Source: Siphonodentalium dalli (taxonomy: Eukaryota; Mollusca; Scaphopoda; Gadilida; Siphonodentaliidae). From it: a DNA stretch of 64,000 nt. Under the pieces are notes generated by a model. It was not told where the DNA came from and did not search any database. It saw only the letters and a program-made list of their open reading frames with translations. Positions 30,629 to 44,785 of the stretch are shown in pieces (the stretch's first letter is position 1; every line of letters begins with the position of its first letter). Both the position numbers and the translations under genes were made by a program. Where the stretch lies: the NCBI GenBank assembly GCA_032622095.1, contig CP136069.1:41888194-41952193 (forward strand), given 5' to 3'.

Positions 30629-32936
30629 TTATATATGCAGCTACAGTTGAGAACCAGATGTATGTTTCATTATATATCCAGCTACAGTCGAGAACCAGAT
30701 GTATGTTTAATTATTTTTGCGACAACAGTCGAGAACTAGATATAAGTTTCATTATATATTCAGCTACAGTCGAGAACTAGATGTATGTTTCATTATATTT
30801 GCAGCTACAGTCGAGAACCAGATGTATGTTTCATTATATATGCAGCTAAAGTCGAGAACCAGATGTATGTTTCATTATGTATTCAGCTACTGTCGAGAAC
30901 CAGATGTATGTTTCATTATATATGCAGCTAAAGTCGAGAACCAGATGTATGTTTCATTATATTTGCAGCTAAAGTCGAGAACCAGATGTATGTTTCATTA
31001 TATATGCGGCTACAGTCGAGAAGCAGATGTATGTTTCATTATATATGCGGCTACAGTCGAGAACCAGATGTATGTTTCATTATATATGCAGCTACAGTCG
31101 ATAACCAGATGTATGTTTGATTCTATATGCAGCTACAGTCGAGAACCAGATGTATGTTGTATTACATATGCGGCTACAGTCGAGAAGCAGATGTATGTTT
31201 CATTATATATGCAGCTACAGTCGAGAAGCAGATGTATGTTTCATTATATATGCAGCTACAGACTAGAACCAGATGTATGTTTCATTATATATGCAGCTAC
31301 AGACGAGAACCAGATGTATGTTTCATTATATATGCAGCTACAGACGAGAACCAGATGTATGTTGTATTACATATGCAGCTACAGTCGAGAACCAGATGTA
31401 TGCTTCATTATATATGCAGCTACTGTCGAGAACCAGATGTAGGTTTCATTATATATGTAGCTACAGTCGAGACACAGGTGTACGTTTCATTATATATGCA
31501 GCTACATACGAGAACCAGATGTATGTTTCATTATATATGTAGCTACCGTCGAGAACCAGATGTATGTTTCATTATATATGTAGCTACAGTCGAGACACAG
31601 GTGTACGTTTCATTATATATGCAGCTACAGTCGAGAACCAGATGTATGTTTCATTATATATGCAGCTACAGTCGATAACCAGATGTATGTTTCATTATAT
31701 ATGCAGCTACATACGAGAACAAGATGTATGTTTCATTATATATGCAGCTACAGTCGATAACCAGATGTATGTTTCATTATATATGCAGCTACAGTCGAGA
31801 ACCAGATGTATGTTTCATTATATATGCAGCTACAGCCGAGGACCAGATGTATGTTTCATTATATATGCAGCTACACTCGAGAACCAGATGTATGTTTCAT
31901 TATATATGCAGCTACATACGAGAACAAGATGTATGTTTCATTATATATGCAGCTACAGTCGATAACCAGATGTATGTTGTATTATATATGCAGCTACAGT
32001 CGAGAACCAGATGTATGTTTCATTATATATGCAGCTACATACGAGAACAAGGTGTATGTTTCATTATATATGCAGATACAGCCGAGGACCAGATGTATGT
32101 TTCATTATATATGCAGCTACACTCGAGAACCAGATGTATGTTTCATTATATATGCAGCTACATACGAGAACAAGATGTATGTTTCATTATATATGCAGCT
32201 ACAGTCGATAACCAGATGTATGTTTTATTATATATGCAGCTGCTGTCGAGAACAAGATGTATGTTTCATTATATATGCAGCTACAGCCGAGAACCAGATA
32301 TATGTTTCATTATATATGCAGCTACAGTCGATAACCGGATGTATGTTTCATTATATTTGCAGCTCCAGTCGATAACCAGATGTATGTTTCATTATATATG
32401 CAGCTACAGTCGATAACCAGATGTATGTTTTATTATATATGCGGCTACAGTCGAGAAGCAGATGTATGTTTCATTATATATGCAGCAACAGACGAGAACC
32501 AGATGTATGATTCATTATATATGCAACTACAGTCGAGAACCAGATAATATGACTCGTTATATATGCGGCTACAGTCGAGAAATCGATGTATGTTTCATTA
32601 TATATCCAGCTACAGTCGAGAACTAGATGTATGTTTCATTATATATGCAGCTACAGTCTAGAACCAGATGTATGTTTCATTATATATGCAGCTACAGTTG
32701 AGAACCCGATATATATTTCATTATATATGCAGCTGCAGTCGAGAACCAGATGTATGTTTCATTATATATGCAGCTACAGTCGATAACCAGATGTATGTTT
32801 CATTATATATGCAGCTACAGACGTGAACCAGATGTATGTTTCATTATATATGCCGCTACAGCCGAGGTCCAGATGTATGTTTCATTATATATGCAGCTAC
32901 AGTCGAGAACCAGATGTATTTTTCATTATATATGGA
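30629..32936 (+). repeat. 41-bp satellite array, ~56 units, open in all three plus frames
   Basis: GAACCAGATGTATGTTTCAT followed by TATATATGCAGCTACAGTCG recurs every 41 bp (for example at 30651 and 30692). The monomer holds no stop in any plus-strand phase, and 41 is 2 modulo 3. Each frame therefore cycles through all phases and gives a 41-residue periodic product (MYVSLYMQLQSRTRCMFHYI...), up to 241 codons long. Variation (GTCGAGA, GTCGATA, ATACGAGA) is spread along the array without respect for codons, so I regard it as non-coding. Confidence 0.95.
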
Positions 32937-32984
32937 GTCAATTCTATTGGATCATTATTAGAGAAGCTCGATGTTTATACTATA

Positions 32985-33344
32985 TTTCATAACCATTTGG
33001 AACGTCTGTCTCAGAAGGTGCCCATATGTTAATAGAAAATAGCTGAAATAATAAAATCATTTCCCCGTTATGACTCCCAGAATGCAACCGAATTCAAACT
33101 ATAGTTTATTTTCAATGGAAGGGGAATGACTCTATATCTAAATATATATTGTTATCCTCCTTCCATTTAAAATATTAGACTTTGTGTAGAAACTTCAGCA
33201 CAGAACAGACGTTGGTTTCTCAACAAAAGCAACATGTGCGCAGTGTATTACATCGAAAAAGTTGAAAATACGATGTTTTGGAGTTTCCTCTCTCAAATGG
33301 TATATAATGTGATATGGGGGTTCGAAAATTAAGTGGGCCATTAA
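32985..33344 (+). mobile_element. AGGGCCACTT-family MITE, copy 2 (5' part missing)
   Basis: It begins at TTCATAACCATTTGGAACGT just after the 41-bp array and ends TTCGAAAATTAAGTGGGCC next to TTAA at 33341-33344. The right end equals that of the complete copy at 49601-50062. Confidence 0.82.
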
Positions 33345-33673
33345 AATTCCCCAAATTGACTCAATAGTTAATTAGCACCCAAACTACGCTATAATAACTG
33401 TTACAATTTGTTCCAGTTGGTTATCGGGAGTATTATTGCTCGTCTTTTAAGCCCTTTATCATCTGCGATATCCAAACGGAGTATTCATATATCGTGCCTT
33501 CTTTCAGGATAAGATCGACAACATCAGGTAGAACATCTCATGTAATATTTTATCCACAAAAGTATTCTATTATGTGGGTTAAATTTAAAAAAAAAACGTG
33601 CCAGAAAATTATATCCGTAAGATAAGACTATATTTCAGAGGGAAATCGGATATTGTGGACCGTGTAATCGAAT
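33345..33673. other. unannotated sequence left of the large array
   Basis: No feature recognised. Confidence 0.5.
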
Positions 33674-36600
33674 CATGAGAGATGAGAGTGATGATGAGGA
33701 CGGTGGTCATGAGAGATGAGAGTGATGATGAGGACGGTTGTCATGAGAGATGAGAGTGATGATGAGGACGGTGGTCATGAGAGATGAGAGTGATGATGAG
33801 GACGGTGGTCATGAGAGATGAGAGTGATGATGAGGACGGTGGTCATGCTGATGAGAGTGATGATGAGGACGGTGGTCATGAGAGATGAGAGTGATGATGA
33901 GGACGGTGGTCATGAGAGATGAGAGTGATGATGAGGACGGTGGTCATGAGAGATGAGAGTGATGATGAGGACGGTGGTCATGAGAGATGAGAGTTATGAT
34001 GAGGACGGTGGTCATGATAGATGAGAGTGATGATGAGGACGGTGGTCATGAGAGATGAGAGTGATGATGAGGACGGTGGTCATGAGAGATGAGAGTGATG
34101 ATGAGGACGGTGGTCATGATAGATGAGAGTGATGATGAGGACGGTGGTCATGAGAGATGAGAGTGATGATGAGGACGGTGGTCATGAGAGATGAGAGTGA
34201 TGATGAGGACGGTGGTCATGCTGATGAGAGTGATGATGAGGACGGTGGTCATGAGAGATGAGAGTGATGATGAGGACGGTGGTCATGAGAGATGAGAGTG
34301 ATGATGAGGACGGTGGTCATGAGAGATGAGAGTGATGATGAGGACGGTGGTCATGAGAGATGAGAGTTATGATGAGGACGGTGGTCATGATAGATGAGAG
34401 TGATGATGAGGACGGTGGTCATGAGAGATGAGAGTGATGATGAGGACGGTGGTCATGAGAGATGAGAGTTATGATGAGGACGGTGGTCATGATAGATGAG
34501 AGTGATGATGAGGACGGTGGTCATGAGAGATGAGAGTGATGATGAGGCGGTGGTCATGAGAGATGAGAGTGATGATGAGGACGGTGGTCATGAGAGATGA
34601 GAGTTATGATGAGGACGGTGGTCATGATAGATGAGAGTGATGATGAGGACGGTGGTCATGAGAGATGAGAGTGATGATGAGGACGGTGGTCATGAGAGAT
34701 GAGAGTGATGATGAGGACGGTGGTCATGAGAGATGAGAGTGATGATGGGGACGGTGGTCATGAGAGATGAGAGTGATGATGAGGACGGTGGTCATGAGAG
34801 ATGAGAGTGATGATGAGGACGGTGGTCATGAGAGATGAGAGTGATGATGAGGACGGTGGTCATGAGAGATGAGAGTGATGATGAGGACGGTGGTCATGAG
34901 AGATGAGAGTGATGATGAGGACGGTGGTCATGCTGATGAGAGTGATGATGAGGACGGTGGTCATGAGAGATGAGAGTGATGATGAGGACGGTGGTCATGA
35001 GAGATGAGAGTGATGATGAGGACGGTGGTCATGCTGATGAGAGTGATGGTGAGGACGGTGGTCATGAGAGATGAGAGTGATGATGAGGACGGTGGTCATG
35101 AGAGATGAGAGTGATGATGAGGACGGTGGTCATGCTGATGAGAGTGATGATGAGGACGGTGGTCATGCTGATGAGAGTGATGATGAGGACGGTGGTCATG
35201 CTGATGAGAGTGATGATGAGGACGGTGGTCATGAGAGATGGTAGTGATGATGAGGACGGTGGTCATGAGAGATGAGAGTGATGATGAGGACGGTGGTCAT
35301 GCTGATGAGAGTGATGATGAGGACGGTGGTCATGAGAGATGAGAGTGATGATGAGGACGGTGGTCATGAGAGATGAGAGTGATGATGAGGACGGTGGTCA
35401 TGAGAGATGAGAGTGATGATGAGGACGGTGGTCATGCTGATGAGAGTGATGATGAGGACGGTGGTCATGAGAGATGAGAGTGATGATGAGGACGGTGGTC
35501 ATGCTGATGAGAGTGATGATGAGGACGGTGGTCATGATAGATGAGAGTGATGATGAGGACGGTGGTCATGAGAGATGAGAGTGATGATGAGGACGGTGGT
35601 CATGAGAGATGAGAGTGATGATGAGGACGGTGGTCATGCTGATGAGAGTGATGATGAGGACGGTGGTCATGATAGATGAGAGTGATGATGAGGACGGTGG
35701 TCATGAGAGATGAGAGTGATGATGAGGACGGTGGTCATGAGAGATGAGAGTGATGATGAGGACGGTGGGCATGAGAGATGAGAGTGATGATGAGGACGGT
35801 GGTCATGAGAGATGAGAGTGATGATGAGGACGGTGGTCATGCTGATGAGAGTGATGATGAGGACGGTGGTCATGCTGATGAGAGTGATGATGAGGACGGT
35901 GGTCATGATAGATGAGAGTGATGATGAGGACGGTGGTCATGAGAGATGAGAGTGATGATGAGGACGGTGGTCATGAGAGATGAGAGTGATGATGAGGACG
36001 GTGGTCATGAGTGATGAGAGTGATGATGAGGACGGTGGTCATGAGAGATGAGAGTGATGATGAGGACGGTGGTCATGAGAGATGAGAGTGATGATGAGGA
36101 CGGTGGTCATGAGAGATGAGAGTGATGATGAGGACGGTGGTCATGCTGATGAGAGTGATGATGAGGACGGTGGTCATGAGAGATGAGAGTGACGATGAGG
36201 ACGGTGGTCATGAGAGATGAGAGTGATGATGAGGACGGTGGTCATGCTGATGAGAGTGATGATGAGGACGGTGGTCATGCTGATGAGAGTGATGATGAGG
36301 ACGGTGGTCATGAGAGATGAGAGTGATGATGAGGACGGTGGTCATGCTGATGAGAGTGATGATGAGGACGGTGGTCATGAGAGATGAGAGTGATGATGAG
36401 GACGGTGGTCATGCTGATGAGAGTGATGATGAGGACGGTGGTCATGAGAGATGAGAGTGATGATGAGGACGGTGGTCATGAGAGATGAGAGTGATGATGA
36501 GGACGGTGGTCATGAGAGATGAGAGTGATGATGAGGACGGTGGTCATGCTGATGAGAGTGATGATGAGGACGGTGGTCATGCTGATGAGAGTGATGATGA

Positions 36601-39600
36601 GGACGGTGGTCATGAGAGATGAGAGTGATGATGAGGACGGTGGTCATGCTGATGAGAGTGATGATGAGGACGGTGGTCATGCTGATGAGAGTGATGATGA
36701 GGACGGTGGTCATGAGAGATGAGAGTGATGATGAGGACGGTGGTCATGCTGATGAGAGTGATGATGAGGACGGTGGTCATGAGAGATGAGAGTGATGATG
36801 TGGACGGTGGTCATGAGAGATGGGAGTGATGATGAGGACGGTGGTCATGCTGATGAGAGTGATGATGAGGACGGTGGTCATGAGAGATGAGAGTGATGAT
36901 GAGGGCGGTGGTCATGAGAGATGAGAGTGATGATGAGGACGGTGGTCATGAGAGATGAGAGTGATGATGAGGACGGTGGTCATGAGAGATGAGAGTGATG
37001 ATGAGGACGGTGGTCATGCTGATGAGAGTGATGATGAGGACGGTGGTCATGAGAGATGAGAGTGATGATGAGGACGGTGGTCATGCTGATGAGAGTGATG
37101 ATGAGGACGGTGGTCATGAGAGATGAGAGTGATGATGAGGACGGTGGTCATGAGAGATGAGAGTGATGATGAGGACGGTGGTCATGAGAGATGAGAGTGA
37201 TGATGAGGACGGTGGTCATGAGAGATGAGAGTGATGATGAGGACGGTGGTCATGAGAGATGAGAGTGATGATGAGGACGGTGGTCATGAGAGATGAGAGT
37301 GATGATGAGGACGGTGGTCATGCTGATGAGAGTGATGATGAGGACGGTGGTCATGAGAGATGAGAGTGATGATGAGGACGGTGGTCATGAGAGATGAGAG
37401 TGATGATGAGGACGGTGGTCATGAGAGATGAGAGTGATGATGAGGACGGTGGTCATGAGAGATGAGAGTGATGATGAGGACGGTGGTCATGAGAGATGAG
37501 AGTGATGATGAGGACGGTGGTCATGCTGATGAGAGTGATGATGAGGACGGTGGTCATGAGAGATGAGAGTGATGATGAGGACGGTGGTCATGAGAGATGA
37601 GAGTGATGATGAGGACGGTGGTCATGAGAGATGAGAGTGATGATGAGGACGGTGGTCATGAGAGATGGGAGTGATGATGAGGACGGTGGTCATGAGAGAT
37701 GAGAGTGATGATGAGGGCGGTGGTCATGAGAGATGAGAGTGATGATGAGGACGGTGGTCATGAGAGATGAGAGTGATGATGAGGACGGTGGTCATGAGAG
37801 ATGAGAGTGATGATGTGGACGGTGGTCATGAGAGATGAGAGTGATGACGAGGACGGTGGTCATGAGAGATGAGAGTGATGATGAGGACGGTGGTCATGAG
37901 AGATGAGAGTGATGATGTGGACGGTGGTCACGAGAGATGAGAGTGATGATGAGGACGGTGGTCATGAGAGATGAGAGTGATGATGAGGACGGTGGTCATG
38001 AGAGATGAGAGTGATGATGAGGACGGTGGTCATGAGAGATGAGAGTGATGATGAGGACGGTGGTCATGCTGATGAGAGTGATGACGAGGATGGTGGTCAT
38101 GAGAGATGAGAGTGATGATGAGGACGGTGGTCATGAGAGATGAGAGTGATGATGAGGACGGTGGTCATGAGAGATGAGAGTGATGATGTGGACGGTGGTC
38201 ATGAGAGATGAGAGTGATGATGTGGACGGTGGTCACGAGAGATGAGAGTGATGATGAGGACGGTGGTCATGAGAGATGAGAGTGATGATGAGGACGGTGG
38301 TCATGAGAGATGAGAGTGATGATGAGGACGGTGGTCATGAGAGATGAGAGTGATGATGAGGACGGTGGTCATGCTGATGAGAGTGATGACGAGGATGGTG
38401 GTCATGAGAGATGAGAGTGATGATGAGGACGGTGGTCATGAGAGATGAGAGTGATGATGAGGACGGTGGTCATGAGAGATGAGAGTGATGACGAGGACGG
38501 TGGTCATGAGAGATGAGAGTGATGATGAGGACGGTGGTCATGCTGATGAGAGTGATGATGAGGACGGTGGTCATGAGAGATGAGAGTGATGATGAGGACG
38601 GTGGTCATGAGAGATGAGAGTGATGATGAGGACGGTGGTCATGCTGATGAGAGTGATGATGAGGACGGTGGTCATGAGAGATGAGAGTGATGATGAGGAC
38701 GGTGGTCATGAGAGATGAGAGTGATGATGAGGACGGTGGTCATGAGAGATGAGAGTGATGATGATGACGGTGGTCATGAGAGATGAGAGTGATGATGAGG
38801 ACGGTGGTCATGAGAGATGAGAGTGATGATGAGGACGGTGGTCATGAGAGATGAGAGTGATGATGAGGACGGTGGTCATGAGAGATGAGAGTGATGATGA
38901 GGACGGTGGTCATGAGAGATGAGAGTGATGATGAGGACGGTGGTCATGCTGATGAGAGTGATGATGAGGACGGTGGTCATGAGAGATGAGAGTGATGATG
39001 AGGACGGTGGTCATGCTGATGAGAGTGATGATGAGGACGGTGGTCATGAGAGATGAGAGTGATGATGAGGACGGTGGTCATGCTGATGAGAGTGATGATG
39101 AGGACGGTGGTCATGAGAGATGAGAGTGATGATGAGGACGGTGGTCGTGAGAGATGAGAGTGATGGTGAGGACGGTGGTCATGCTGATGAGAGTGATGAT
39201 GAGGACGGTGGTCATGAGAGATGAGAGTGATGATGAGGACGGTGGTCATGAGAGATGAGAGTGATGATGAGGACGGTGGTCATGAGAGATGAGAGTGATG
39301 ATGAGGACGGTGGTCATGAGAGATGAGAGTGATGATGAGGACGGTGGTCATGAGAGATGAGAGTGATGATGAGGACGGTGGTCATGAGAGATGAGAGTGA
39401 TGATGAGGACGGTGGTCATGAGAGATGAGAGTGATGATGAGGACGGTGGTCATGAGAGATGAGAGTGATGATGAGGACGGTGGTCATGAGAGATGAGAGT
39501 GATGATGAGGACGGTGGTCATGAGAGATGAGAGTGATGATGAGGATGGTGGTCATGAGAGATGAGAGTTATGATGAGGACGGTGGTCATGAGAGATGAGA

Positions 39601-42600
39601 GTGATGATGAGGACGGTGGTCATGAGAGATGAGAGTGATGATGAGGACGGTGGTCATGAGAGATGAGAGTGATGATGAGGACGGTGGTCATGAGAGATGA
39701 GAGTGATGATGAGGACGGTGGTCATGAGAGATGAGAGTGATGATGAGGACGGTGGTCATGAGAGATGAGAGTGATGATGAGGACGGTGGTCATGAGAGAT
39801 GAGAGTGATGATGAGGACGGTGGTCATGATAGATGAGAGTGATGATGAGGACGGTGGTCATGAGAGATGAGAGTGATGATGAGGACGGTGGTCATGAGAG
39901 ATGAGAGTGATGATGAGGACGGTGGTCATGGTGATGAGAGTGATGATGAGGACGGTGGTCATGAGAGATGAGAGTGATGATGAGGACGGTGGTCATGAGA
40001 GATGAGAGTGATGATGAGGACGGTGGTCATGAGAGATGAGAGTGATGATGAGGACGGTGGTCATGAGAGATGAGAGTGATGATGAGGACGGTGGTCACGA
40101 GAGATGAGAGTGATGATGAGGACGGTGGTCATGAGAGATGAGAGTGATGATGAGGACGGTGGTCATGAGAGATGAGAGTGATGATGAGGACGGTGGTCAT
40201 GAGAGATGAGAGTGATGATGAGGACGGTGGTCATGAGAGATGAGAGTGATGATGAGGACGGTGGTCATGAGAGATGAGAGTGATGATGAGGACGGCGGTC
40301 ATGAGAGATGAGAGTGATGATGAGGACGGTGGTCATGAGAGATGAGAGTGATGATGAGGACGGTGGTCATGAGAGATGAGAGTGATGATGAGGACGGTGG
40401 TCATGAGAGATGAGAGTGATGATGAGGACGGTGGTCATGAGAGTTGAGAGTGATGATGAGGACGGTGGTCATGAGAGATGAGAGTGATGATGAGGACGGT
40501 GGTCATGAGAGATGAGAGTGATGATGAGGACGGTGGTCATGAGAGATGAGAGTGATGATGAGGACGGTGGTCATGAGAGATGAGAGTGATGATGAGGACG
40601 GTGGTAATGCTGATGAGAGTGATGATGAGGACGGTGGTCATGAGAGATGAGAGTGATGATGAGGACGGTGGTCATGAGAGATGAGAGTGATGATGAGGAC
40701 GGTGGTCATGAGAGATGAGAGTGATGATGAGGACGGTGGTCATGAGAGATGAGAGTGATGATGAGGACGGTGGTCATGAGAGATGAGAGTGATGGTGAGG
40801 ACGGTGGTCATGAGAGATGAGAGTGATGATGAGGACGGTGGTCATGAGAGATGAGAGTGATGATGAGGACGGTGGTCATGAGAGATGAGAGTGATGATGA
40901 GGACGGTGGTCATGAGAGATGAGAGTGATGATGAGGACGGTGGTCATGAGAGATGAGAGTGATGATGAGGACGGTGGTCATGAGAGATGAGAGTGATGAT
41001 GAGGACGGTGGTCATGCTGATGAGAGTGATGATGAGGACGGTGGTCATGCTGATGAGAGTGATGATGAGGACGGTGGTCATGCTGATGAGAGTGATGATG
41101 AGGACGGTGGTCATGAGAGATGAGAGTGATGATGAGGACGGTGGTCACGAGAGATGAGAGTGATGATGAGGACGGTGGTCATGAGAGATGAGAGTGATGA
41201 TGAGGACGGTGGTCATGAGAGATGAGAGTGATGATGAGGACGGTGGTCATGGTGATGAGAGTGATGATGAGGACGGTGGTCATGAGAGATGAGAGTGATG
41301 ATGAGGACGGTGGTCATGAGAGATGAGAGTGATGATGAGGACGGTGGTCATGAGAGATGAGAGTGATGATGAGGACGGTGGTCATGAGAGATGAGAGTGA
41401 TGATGAGGACGGTGGTCATGCTGATGAGAGTGATGATGAGGACGGTGGTCATGCTGATGAGAGTGATGATGAGGACGGTGGTCATGCTGATGAGAGTGAT
41501 GATGAGGACGGTGGTCATGAGAGATGAGAGTGATGATGAGGACGGTGGTCACGAGAGATGAGAGTGATGATGAGGACGGTGGTCATGAGAGATGAGAGTG
41601 ATGATGAGGACGGTGGTCATGAGAGATGAGAGTGATGATGAGGACGGTGGTCATGGTGATGAGAGTGATGATGAGGACGGTGGTCATGAGAGATGAGAGT
41701 GATGGTGAGGACGGTGGTCATGAGAGATGAGAGTGATGATGAGGACGGTGGTCATGAGAGATGAGAGTGATGATGAGGACGGTGGTCATGAGAGATGGGA
41801 GTGATGATGAGGACGGTGGTCATGCTGATGAGAGTGATGATGAGGACGGTGGTCATGATAGATGAGAGTGATGATGAGGACGGTGGTCATGAGAGATGAG
41901 AGTGATGATGAGGACGGTGGTCATGAGAGATGAGAGTGATGATGTGGACGGTGGTCACGAGAGATGAGAGTGATGATGAGGACGGTGGTCATGAGAGATG
42001 AGAGTGATGATGAGGACGGTGGTCATGAGAGATGAGAGTGATGATGAGGACGGTGGTCATGAGAGATGAGAGTGATGATGAGGACGGTGGTCATGAGAGA
42101 TGAGAGTGATGATGGGGACGGTGGTCATGAGAGATGAGAGTGATGATGAGGACGGTGGTCATGCTGATGAGAGTGATGATGAGGACGGTGGTCATGATAG
42201 ATGAGAGTGATGATGAGGACGGTGGTCATGAGAGATGAGAGTGATGATGAGGACGGTGGTCATGAGAGATGGGAGTGATGATGAGGACGGTGGTCATGCT
42301 GATGAGAGTGATGATGAGGACGGTGGTCATGAGAGATGAGAGTGATGATGAGGACGGTGGTCATGAGAGATGAGAGTGATGATGAGGACGGTGGTCATGA
42401 GAGATGAGAGTGATGATGAGGACGGTGGTCATGAGAGATGAGAGTGATGATGAGGACGGTGGTCATGAGAGATGAGAGTGATGACGAGGACGGTGGTCAT
42501 GCTGATGAGAGTGACGATGAGGACGGTGGTCATGCTGATGAGAGTGATGACGAGGACGGTGGTCATGCTGATGAGAGTGACGATGAGGACGGTGGTCATG

Positions 42601-43176
42601 CTGATGAGAGTGATGATGAGGACGGTGGTCATGAGAGATGAGAGTGATGATGAGGACGGTGGTCATGAGAGATGAGAGTGATGATGAGGACGGTGGTCAT
42701 GCTGATGAGAGTGATGACGAGGACGGTGGTCATGAGAGATGAGAGTGATGATGAGGACGGTGGTCATGAGAGATGAGAGTGATGATGAGGACGGTGGTCA
42801 TGCTGATGAGAGTGATGACGAGGACGGTGGTCATGAGAGATGAGAGTGATGATGAGGACGGTGGTCATGAGAGATGAGAGTGATGACGAGGACGGTGGTC
42901 ATGAGAGATGAGAGTGATGATGAGGACGGTGGTCATGAGAGATGAGAGTGATGACGAGGACGGTGGTCATGAGAGATGAGAGTGATGATGAGGACGGTGG
43001 TCATGAGAGATGAGAGTGATGATGAGGACGGTGGTCATGAGAGATGAGAGTGATGATGAGGACGGTGGTCATGAGAGATGAGAGTGATGATGAGGACGGT
43101 GGTCATGCTGATGAGAGTGACGATGAGGACGGTGGTCATGCTGATGAGAGTGATGATGAGGACGGTGGTCATGCTG
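33674..43176 (+). repeat. 9.5-kb minisatellite of mixed 34-bp and 33-bp units (~280 units)
   Basis: Every unit holds GATGAGAGTGATGATGAGGA and CGGTGGTCAT. Units joined by GAGA are 34 bp; those joined by CT are 33 bp. The 33-bp units preserve frame and encode DESDDEDGGHA, while each 34-bp unit shifts frame and soon meets TGA, so no long frame survives (maximum about 79 codons). Minor variants (GTTATGATG, GATAGATGAG, GACGAGGA, GATGTGGA, CACGAGAG, CATGGTGATG) mark higher-order blocks: a 306-bp block is repeated at about 37914 and 38220, and a 403-bp block at 41249 and 41652. The plus strand is strongly purine-rich. Confidence 0.98.
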
Positions 43177-43255
43177 ATGGTGATTACAATGGTAGTGATG
43201 ATGAATTTATTATGATGGCGATTGTGATGAAGATGATTCGACGATGCTGGTCATA
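43177..43255 (+). repeat. degenerate edge of the 33/34-bp array
   Basis: GATGGTGATTACAATGGTAG and further GATGAT, GATGAAGATG words look like decayed or ancestral units between the array and the next element. Confidence 0.5.
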
Positions 43256-43630
43256 TTAAAGACATATTATGTACTTGTTCGGGTGCGTGAAACTGATAAG
43301 TTAATATTCAGGCGCTATGTCAACTGGATGAATGGAATATTCTACTAACATAGCTGAAAATTTGAAACTAATAAACAGTACCATCATCTGAAAACATCGT
43401 CTGAACTGCGCTCAATAGTAAATATTTACTACTCGATTCGGGACGCATCTATCGGTGATAAACTAACGAAAACGATTTCTCCATCGAGCGTCACTGCATT
43501 TAATTAATATATAAGAATGACGGCCTGTGTTGTCAATTTGGATATAATATCTGTAAAAATTACTACTTTGAGCAAGATTATTCTCCACTTCTATTTGGTC
43601 ACTCTACATGAGTGTTTCATATCACTTTAA
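43256..43630 (+). mobile_element. TTAA-bounded element, copy 1 (uninterrupted)
   Basis: It has TTAA at 43256-43259 (TTAAAGACATATTATGTACT) and 43627-43630 (TTTCATATCACTTTAA). It is colinear with 54516-54776 plus 55243-55339. The ends are only weakly inverted (AGACATAT versus AGTGATAT). No coding capacity. Confidence 0.8.
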
Positions 43631-44785
43631 CGACGAACCATATATGTGAACACGCATCGTATCACGCACGTTACAATAACCTCCAGAAACACAATGTCGT
43701 TAAATATCTTTAATCCATAACCTTCGCTGCGTGCAAGAAATCTGATCGCAAGTGATCCACTGATAATGTCTCAACTAAAATAGCTGCTAAATATACAATT
43801 ATCATCTCGCCATCTTCAGCAATTATCGAGAAAACACAACGTTCCGATTTATCTGCGTTACACTCTAATGTTCAACCCTGTCCTGCTATAACACTAAGAA
43901 GTTGGGGGTCTTGTTGGTGTAGCAGCGAGTTAGTTATGGGATGGAATCGGGGAGGAGTGTTCTAATTAGGCAGGAGGGTTCTCATAATTCAAAATCCAAT
44001 ATGCAAAATTTTCCAACTGCAGTAGGGGGTGTCACGAGGGGTGGGTGGGTTGACAAGAGGACCCAAAATCAATTTCTCCACAGCTCAGTGAATTAACTTA
44101 TATGTAAATTAAGCTAATGCATTGTATGTCCAAATAGTTGATGGTACTTATTATCTGTAAAACCATATGGAAGTAAACAAGGTTTTTCCTGGCTGTCTTT
44201 GTTTACAGTATCAATAGAACTGAAGAATATAGATCATTCCAGTGTGTAAGTCTAGAACATATTTTGAGAATCCATTCATTGGTGACTGGTTTAACGATTA
44301 TCGGTCGCTCACAAGCAGCACTAATAACAACAACAACATTTTATGTAGCTACTTTTCAAGGCACGCTCCAACTACTAATGACAGAATACATGAGAGAACC
44401 ATCTGGTGTTGCACATATTTCATTTAAAGGTTTTCTAAACATAATTTTCGAATATAAAAAATATGTAATGTTCTAAATATAGCCACATTTCCTGTCTTTC
44501 CTGTCCCGATTCATAGACAATAATAATCGCATCTGAGATGAGGAGCCGAATTTCGGTAGCTATACAAGTTTGGATTGGAAATGCAATAATTTTAACTGGC
44601 GATCATGCACAACATTATTGAGGAAGTCTGACACACCACACATTGACTGTAGTCAGTTGATATATGTTCACAATGATTGATCCCAATTATAAAAATTAAG
44701 GAATCAGGAAGTTGAAAATGATCCAAATGGTGCCACAACATTATTACAACATAAACCACAGAAAGATAACAAGTAACTCGACACA
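43631..44785. other. unannotated sequence
   Basis: Two overlapping plus frames at 44242-44476 have no recognisable motif. No repeat was identified. Confidence 0.45.

Noticed and set aside
30717-32416. A 241-codon and several 180- to 230-codon genes.
   Set aside because: They are phases of a 41-bp satellite that lacks stops; the same peptide period appears in all three frames.
33674-43176. Hammerhead ribozyme core, because the 33-bp unit contains CTGATGAG.
   Set aside because: The required GAAA core element and three-helix pairing are not present in the unit; the word arises from the GATGAG repeat.
33674-43176. A real acidic-repeat protein gene (DESDDEDGGHA).
   Set aside because: The majority 34-bp units shift frame and quickly bring a TGA; no frame exceeds about 79 codons in 9.5 kb.
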